From Polytrichum commune (taxonomy: Eukaryota > Streptophyta > Polytrichopsida > Polytrichales > Polytrichaceae), in NCBI GenBank assembly GCA_950295325.1, contig OX485807.1, positions 52,048,440-52,112,439 of the forward strand: DNA of 64,000 nucleotides, read 5' to 3'. Both the position numbers and the translations under genes were made by a program. Shown here in pieces: positions 58,503 through 64,000 of the stretch. A model generated the notes under the pieces. The model made no database searches. It saw only the letters and a list, made by a program, of their open reading frames with translations, and was not told the DNA's origin. How positions within the stretch are numbered: position 1 is the first letter of the stretch; each line of letters starts with the position of its first letter.

Positions 58503-59324
58503 TTTACGGACGCGCGTCCGTAAACCTTAATCATATTGGTTCTTTGAACCTTTATTTGTTTGATCCAATATTCATGTACGTTGAGGTTTACGGACGCGCG
58601 TCCGTAAACCTCCATACCTTTGGTGCCATATGTCACCTACACCACGTGTTGTGTCGAGTCTGTATGTCACCTACACCACGTGTCGTGTCGTGTCTGTATG
58701 TCACCTACAGACCGTGTCGTGTCGAGTACCACAATGCGAATATATTGCCATGGAAGTTTACGGACGCGCGTCCGTAAAACGTGAACCCCTTGTCGCGTTG
58801 TACATCGTATTCAGGCTAGTAAAGAGGTCCACAGAGGTTTACGGACGCGCGTCCGTAAACCTGGAAACCTTTGTAGACCATGTGCCATGTAGGGGATTGC
58901 ACAGAGGTTGTACGGTCATGAAGGGTTGGGAGCTCGCATCCCTTAGCCTACATCACCCTATGTGTCATAGTATAATATTTGACATTGATAGAACATAGTA
59001 GGAAGTGCGTATGATAACCTCTTCAAATTTCATGAGTCGTCAGGCCTGCGTATACATGGCCCTGTTGCCAGGAGCTCTTGCTTCCCCGAACCTCCATGTC
59101 TAGGACTGCATTTTTACGGACGCGTGTCCGTATACCTATGTTGTGGTTTAGCATGATACTGCACTGTGTGCAGGAGCCGATTTACGGATGCGCGTCCATA
59201 AAACAGTGGTGTTTTGGTTGTCATCACCTTTCCGCTGACTATGAACACATAAATGTATCCGTCTACGCGTGTGCTTGCGTTGCTAATGTTGTTACATGGA
59301 GGTATACGGACGCACGTTCGTATA
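58503..59324. repeat. Family-2 palindrome cluster upstream of the transposase
   Basis: Sites start at 58503, 58587, 58757, 58838, 59113, 59181 and 59303. The first four are perfect; the others have paired or single changes (59303 is TATACGGACG against CGTTCGTATA). A short CACGTGT(C/T)GTGTCG tandem repeat lies between the second and third. Confidence 0.95.
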
Positions 59325-59469
59325 CCAATGCTAGCTTTGTTTCCAAGCCATGATATCAACTATTGTTCACATTGTGTTTCATTGACAATAACAAGCGTTA
59401 GGGCTATCCATGACATTTATTGAATGGGATATTTTGACATACTCTTCATTGGGCTTTCTTGTAGTGGCC

Positions 59470-62400
59470 ATGGATTCCAACGTCAGTGATAGTGGGGTTG
59501 ATTTTTTTTCGGAAGCGTCAAGCTATGATAGCGAGTTTGAAGTTGTCGTGGAACAAGATACTACAATTGGTGTCGCCAATGTAGAGGATGAATTCCTTCC
59601 ACCATGTGAGGGTTATTCGCGGGAGCAGTGGATTGATCTTGATGTCGTCCTAGTCAATGGATGTGGCGTCCCCGTGGCCGATGGTGTTTGTCGGAACTCG
59701 AATCCTACGGATTGTATTGATGCAAATCCCCTGGGGGAAGAAGATGTGGGGGTGTGCATTTTGAATTCCTTACATCCGTTGGAAGTGCCTTCTGGTTGGA
59801 GATTCTCTCTTCATCGATGGTCGTTGCGCAGTGTTCTTCATGATGGTGTCAGCTTGTGGAATCATGCCCGCCGTTTTGATCAAATGCAATCGGCTTTGTT
59901 CTCCACAACGCGCCCTAGAATAGGTCGGCGTAAATATGATTCCTTTCGTTTGCCTCGTGAACCCACGCAACGTCGTCGAGATCAAACATTGGGAGATGCA
60001 TCTATTAGGTCCGTAGCAACAAAGGATTGTTGTGCAAAGAGATGTTGCCAACTATTTCCCCGTGACAAGATCAAATCTTTGAGACAAGAGATGTGGCTCG
60101 CGGACTTTCGTATGCGATCTGCAAAGAAACTTGAAGTCCATCGCAACATGCACCTTGATGTCGAAGGTCGTAAGGTTGTAACCTTGGAAAATGTGGAGAT
60201 ATGTTGCAAGGCATGGTACATTATACATGCAGTTTCAAAGGCAAATTTTTATAGGTTCCGGAACTACTCGATGCAAGGACGCCGTTCTCGGTTCCATGGC
60301 AACTCTGGCACAAAGAAGCCTAGGGAGGCAACACTCCAAGCGGCTGCAACACTATCAACCATCATTATGCCATTGGCAGATGCGATGCCACACAAGACGC
60401 GGACTCTGCCGTCGGGGGAAAAGGTTGTACAGATGGTTTTGCCTACAGGGACAAAATGGAAGAACATACTTATGGATGTTAATGAAGTTGGCGAAAAGGC
60501 TGGATGTGGGCCGATTTCGTTGTCAAAATTGAGTGTGATCAAGAATCAACAATTCGCAGAATACATTACGAAGAGACCTGGGGATAAGTTTGCCAGGTGT
60601 TCTGCTTGTCAGAAATATAAAGGCCTTCGAGATGCACATCCCATTGGGACTGAGTCCCACAACCGACATCAACTGAAATACATTGAGCATGTCAACAACC
60701 AGGAGGCACACCGTCAAGACTACTACAAGAATCGCGCATTATCGATAATGAGGCCGAATGAGGTTTTGACAATCATTCATGACAAAATGGACCATACAAA
60801 GACGGCGTGCCCTTGTTATGCGCGGAAAATAAAGGCTACAGATGGATATTTCAAGCTTCCAATATCTGTCACAGGTTTGTTGGTTTTCACATTTATTTTT
60901 TGCGCGCCCACATACTCATTGTTAAGATTTACGGATGTACGTCCGTAAGTGTACATTTTTTTGCTTGCTTGGGGAAATTTTTGAATTTCATTCATATATA
61001 CGATTTGTGTGGCTAAATGCAGGTATGATCGCACATGGTCATGTGGACGTGAAATATGCACATTATGGCTTGGATTTCTATCCTGGCGACGCCAATCATA
61101 CCGTAGGGTCTTTTGCAAAACTTCTACGAGATCTTGAGAGTCCGCCCACATCATCCTCTCGTGCTCTTTTTGTTGGATGTGGAACAACACCGATTTATGA
61201 GGCTGTGCTAGAGGGGAAGGAGGTTTGCCTATCTTCACTGCAAGAACCGCCTGAACAACCCGTTATTGTTAAACCTTTGCCTCCAACTCTACACGTGCAA
61301 CTAGACAATTGTGCCAAGGACAACAAATGTCGATACGTATTTTGTTTTTGGTCATTGCTCGTAGCCAAGGGCATTTTCAAAGAAGTGTTTGTGTCTTTTT
61401 TGATGGTTGGCCACACGCACGATGACATTGACGCTTCATTCGGACGTTGGAGTATGAAGTTGCACGAGGAGGATTTTCCCACAATTCCTCTTCTCATGAA
61501 ATCGTACATGGATTTGGATAATGTGCCAGTCATCCCGCATTTGATTGAAGAAGTGCCCGATTTCAAATCGTTTATCAAACCATTCATTCTTAAGGGAGGT
61601 GACCGCTTAGTGGGCCATACCAAGGCTCAACAATTCCGATTCTATATACGTGATGATGGTCTGCCGGCCATGCAATTCAAAGTTTTGTGTACCTCCCCGA
61701 ATTGGGGCCCAGAGGAAGGGATACTCGTATGGCGCCAAAACGAAGATGGCAAATGTATGCTACCTGATGGGGAGCCGAAGCCTTGCAAACCCAACCCCAT
61801 GAGGAATGGACCAGAAATCATCAAAGGTATATCTGGATTCATCGAGTACTGGAAAGATTTGTACGAGGAAGACATCACAAGACGTGTTCGGGATACCCAC
61901 GAACCATTGATTGCGTATTGGGATCGCATCCGCTCAGCGTTGCTAGCACCCGAAGACGATAGACCATCATGTTTGACACAAGGTTTTTGGCCACTAAGCC
62001 GAGTGACAATCGTGGAATCTGAGGCCATGTTCTTCAACAATGGGGACGTCCGTGAAGAGTTCGCGGCGGACGACCATTATGTTGGCCCTGCTCGTAATCG
62101 CCCGGCTCCATCATTTCGTGTGGCTATTGATTGCTACGAAGGTTATATGGTCCTCGTACGTCCTGGAGATGAGGAACATCCTAAACCGATTTGGTTGGTG
62201 AAAGCATTGTCATCACCAAATTTTGTTCCAACTAGCCCAAATTTTCGTCAAATTGAGGTGGAATATTGCCGTCCAAGCACCAAAGATCAAAATGTGCTCC
62301 GCACATATTTAGGGTGGGACACGAAAAAAGGTTTCAAATGGACAATGGACTCAGCATACGAACCAATATGGATAAACACGGATACCATACTTTGTGCTTG

Positions 62401-62545
62401 GAAACCACGCAAAGGTTCCAAAATTGAAACAATGACCATCCCCCAAAAACATATAGATTTTGCCAAAGACAACTTGGCACGTATTGCTGCTGCAGAAAAC
62501 AATGTCGAGAATGGAAATGAAGCAGAAGATGAAGATGGTGAATGA
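59470..62545 (+). CDS. DUF7869-type transposase-like protein of element 2
   Basis: Exons 59470-60874 and 61023-62545 join at phase 1 (ACAG|GTTTGT and AATGCAG|GT) to give 975 aa. The ATG at 59470 lies just after an acceptor (TTCTTGTAG). The order is that of element 1: acidic N-terminus, DCCAKRCCQLFPRDK, GRKVVTLENVEICCKAWY, CSACQK, LTIIHDKMDHTKT, VQLDNCAKDNKCRY and VGHTHDDIDASFGRWSMKL. The frame is intact. The three acidic blocks are the probable catalytic site of an RNase H-like transposase (inference). The intron contains a family-2 site at 60928-60949. Good conservation over the whole length between two diverged elements implies purifying selection, that is, recent activity. Confidence 0.87.
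60928..60949. repeat. Family-2 site in the transposase intron
   Basis: TTTACGGATG-TA-CGTCCGTAAG differs from the consensus at two positions. The equivalent intron of element 1 has no family-1 site. Confidence 0.85.
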
Positions 62546-62659
62546 TATTGACGTAGGTTTGGACCAAAGATATTTGAATGTGTATTGGTTTTTCATAAAA
62601 TATATGACATTGGGGTCGAATACTATATTAGACACATTTTATAGCAATTTTATAGATTA

Positions 62660-62945
62660 CAATTATATTGCATGGATGCATTGATTTACGGATGTGGAAT
62701 CCAAATGTTTTTTATGTTTGTGTTTTTACGGATGTGGATCCTAAACTATATAATTATATTGCATGGATGCGTTGATTTATGGATGTGGAATCCAAATGTT
62801 TTTTATGTTTGTGTTATTACGGATGTGGACCCTAAACTATATAATTATATTGCATGGATGCATTGATTTACGGATGTGGAATCCAAATGTTTTTTATGTC
62901 TGTGTTTTTACGGATGTGGACCCTAAACTATATAATTATATTGCA
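62660..62945. repeat. 91-bp tandem repeat 3' of the element 2 transposase
   Basis: About three near-identical units contain TTTACGGATGTGGAATCCAA and TTACGGATGTGGACCCTAAA. The TTTACGGATG start resembles a family-2 half-site without its partner. Confidence 0.9.
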
Positions 62946-63156
62946 GATGCTAATTTGCAATTTCGTGTCATTGGAATATTGTGTTGGCATAGTTTTGATT
63001 ATCAACTGAATAATTACTATATTTAGAAACATATATATTCATCACATATGGATCTTTAAAACATTATGTTGTCATTGTTCCCCATGTTCCCCATGTTCGC
63101 TACGTTCACAATATTCGCATCCGAAACTACGGGTCCAATTTATTTTGAGACTTTCC

Positions 63157-63184
63157 AAAGTCTCCAATTAACGAATATAGTGTT
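63157..63184. repeat. Right TIR of element 2
   Basis: AAAGTCTCCAATTAACGAAT then ATAGTGTT is the inverse of the left end with one mismatch. GAGACTTTCCAAAGTCTC just inside forms a small palindrome. Confidence 0.92.
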
Positions 63185-63188
63185 ATGA
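63185..63188. repeat. Target site duplication ATGA, right of element 2
   Basis: Same four bases as 46758-46761. Confidence 0.92.
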
Positions 63189-64000
63189 GTCGATGTATAA
63201 ACTTCGGAGGCTAGCCTTTTGGGAAATGAAGAGGTTCGAGAGGAGTTTGATGTGGACGACCATTACGTCGGACCTGCTAGTAACCGCCCCCACCATCATT
63301 CCGTATTACAGTGGATTGTTATAAAGGTTATATTATGCTCATTTTGCATCCTGGAGTTGAGACATATGCAAAGCCAATGTGGGTGGCAAGAGCTTTGTCC
63401 AAACCAAATTTTGCAACTTCTAGGCCTTATTTTTGACAAATTTAGGTGGAGTACTACCGACCGATGACACAAAATGAAAATGTGATTCGGCATTACACAT
63501 AGAGGCAGGGAGACAAACCATAACTTTTGATGGAAGGTGGATTCTGAGCATAGTCCATCTTGGATAGATACAGATTCCATCTTCATAGCATGGATACCAC
63601 GAAAAAATCATAGTGGATTAGTGTCCATCCCTCAAAAGTACATAACTTTTGCAAAAGACCACCTTGCTCGGATCGCACAAGAAGCATGCCACGTTGAATG
63701 AGAAGTTGGTAGGATTATGTTATCATAATAATTATAGTTTCATATGTAACTATAGTAGATACATATTGGTCATATGTGTGCTCCTCAAAATAGGGGTAGA
63801 GTTTGGGTTGAACTTAGGAATGCTCCAATTCCATCGGGATTGGATGAATATCCATATAGAATATTTCACAACAAATGTGAACTTTATTTTATTATTTTGT
63901 TAGGGACCAAATTGTAGGGTTAAATAAATATGTTTTTTTTGCACGATGGTTTGTAGGTCGTAGTATCTATATTTTATTTAACATGCTAATAATAGCCAAC
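63189..64000 (+). mobile_element. Relic of an element-1-type transposase gene, right part
   Basis: The sequence matches 29017-29527 and then the 3' flank of element 1 (to about 29815) at roughly 90 percent, through to the window end. Frameshifts and stops break the coding part (for example after HHHS and at 63433). Together with 46596-46757 it is one degraded copy split by element 2. Its own right end lies beyond the window. Confidence 0.9.

Larger units (their letters stand above)
46762..63184. mobile_element. Element 2: giant DNA transposon, 16.4 kb, nested in a relic
   Basis: The ends are 28-bp inverted repeats with one mismatch (AACACTATATTCG then G/T, then TAATTGGAGACTTT), flanked by ATGA. 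Gene order matches element 1: minus-strand small unit, FCP1-like, coiled-coil, middle and ParB-like exons, a spacer, then a plus-strand DUF7869-type transposase. Its noncoding DNA carries about 20 copies of half-site TTTACGGACG facing CGTCCGTAAA across two bases, and none of the element 1 motif that I could see. The coding sequences are well diverged from element 1, so the two are separate lineages rather than recent copies. Confidence 0.95.

Noticed and set aside
10780-63184. Palindromes as transcription terminators or hairpin RNA genes
   Set aside because: They lack following T-runs, lie in introns and upstream DNA in many copies, and keep symmetric CG half-sites. A protein-binding dyad fits better.

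Overview
This is a plant nuclear window. It holds two full-length phenylalanine ammonia-lyase (PAL) genes without introns, a two-exon dirigent-protein gene, consensus GT-AG introns and many CCCTAAA (plant telomere-type) motifs. Intronless PAL plus the density of DNA transposons suits a non-flowering land plant (moss, liverwort, lycophyte or fern), but the species cannot be read from the sequence.

Host DNA. A large inverted duplication has arms at about 1970-8570 and 34072-40905. Inside it, the PAL gene and its 3' flank (5580-8570 and 34072-37062) are nearly identical, while the outer parts of the arms are only roughly 90 percent alike. Each PAL copy carries one different change at a conserved residue. 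A dirigent gene lies at 41250-42074, followed by exon-like fragments and AT-rich noncoding DNA to 46.6 kb. Small TIR elements (MITE-like) are scattered about. At the left edge there is a decayed element ORF with two in-frame stops and an AT-rich palindrome-bearing tandem repeat.

Mobile DNA. Two giant, related DNA transposons fill most of the window. Element 1 is 10780-30058 (19.3 kb) and element 2 is 46762-63184 (16.4 kb). Both start AACACTATATTCG and end in the inverted copy, with 28-bp terminal inverted repeats. Each is flanked by a perfect 4-bp duplication (TAGT and ATGA). Element 2 sits inside a relic of an element-1-type transposon, and removing it with one ATGA restores the interrupted gene at the base, so the whole 16.4 kb moved as one unit.

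Both elements have the same plan. On the left, minus strand, is a four-exon gene (all introns phase 0; about 1,650 and 1,614 codons). It encodes a ParB-like DGQH domain, a conserved middle region, an acidic/coiled-coil Pro-rich region and an FCP1/NIF-type HAD phosphatase-like domain. A small two-exon unit lies downstream of it. On the right, plus strand, is a two-exon gene for an intact 975-976 aa transposase-like protein (DUF7869 type). The noncoding parts of each element carry many copies of a CpG-rich inverted repeat that differs between them: TTTGGGTCG-NN-CGACCCAAA in element 1 (about 45-50 copies) and TTTACGGACG-NN-CGTCCGTAAA in element 2 (about 20). I saw neither outside its own element. 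The sites lie in equivalent introns, upstream regions and even the same place in one exon. My inference is that each lineage encodes a factor that recognises its own sites (transposition, partition-like or anti-silencing), a layout that recalls the VANC/VANDAL system of Arabidopsis but with unrelated genes.
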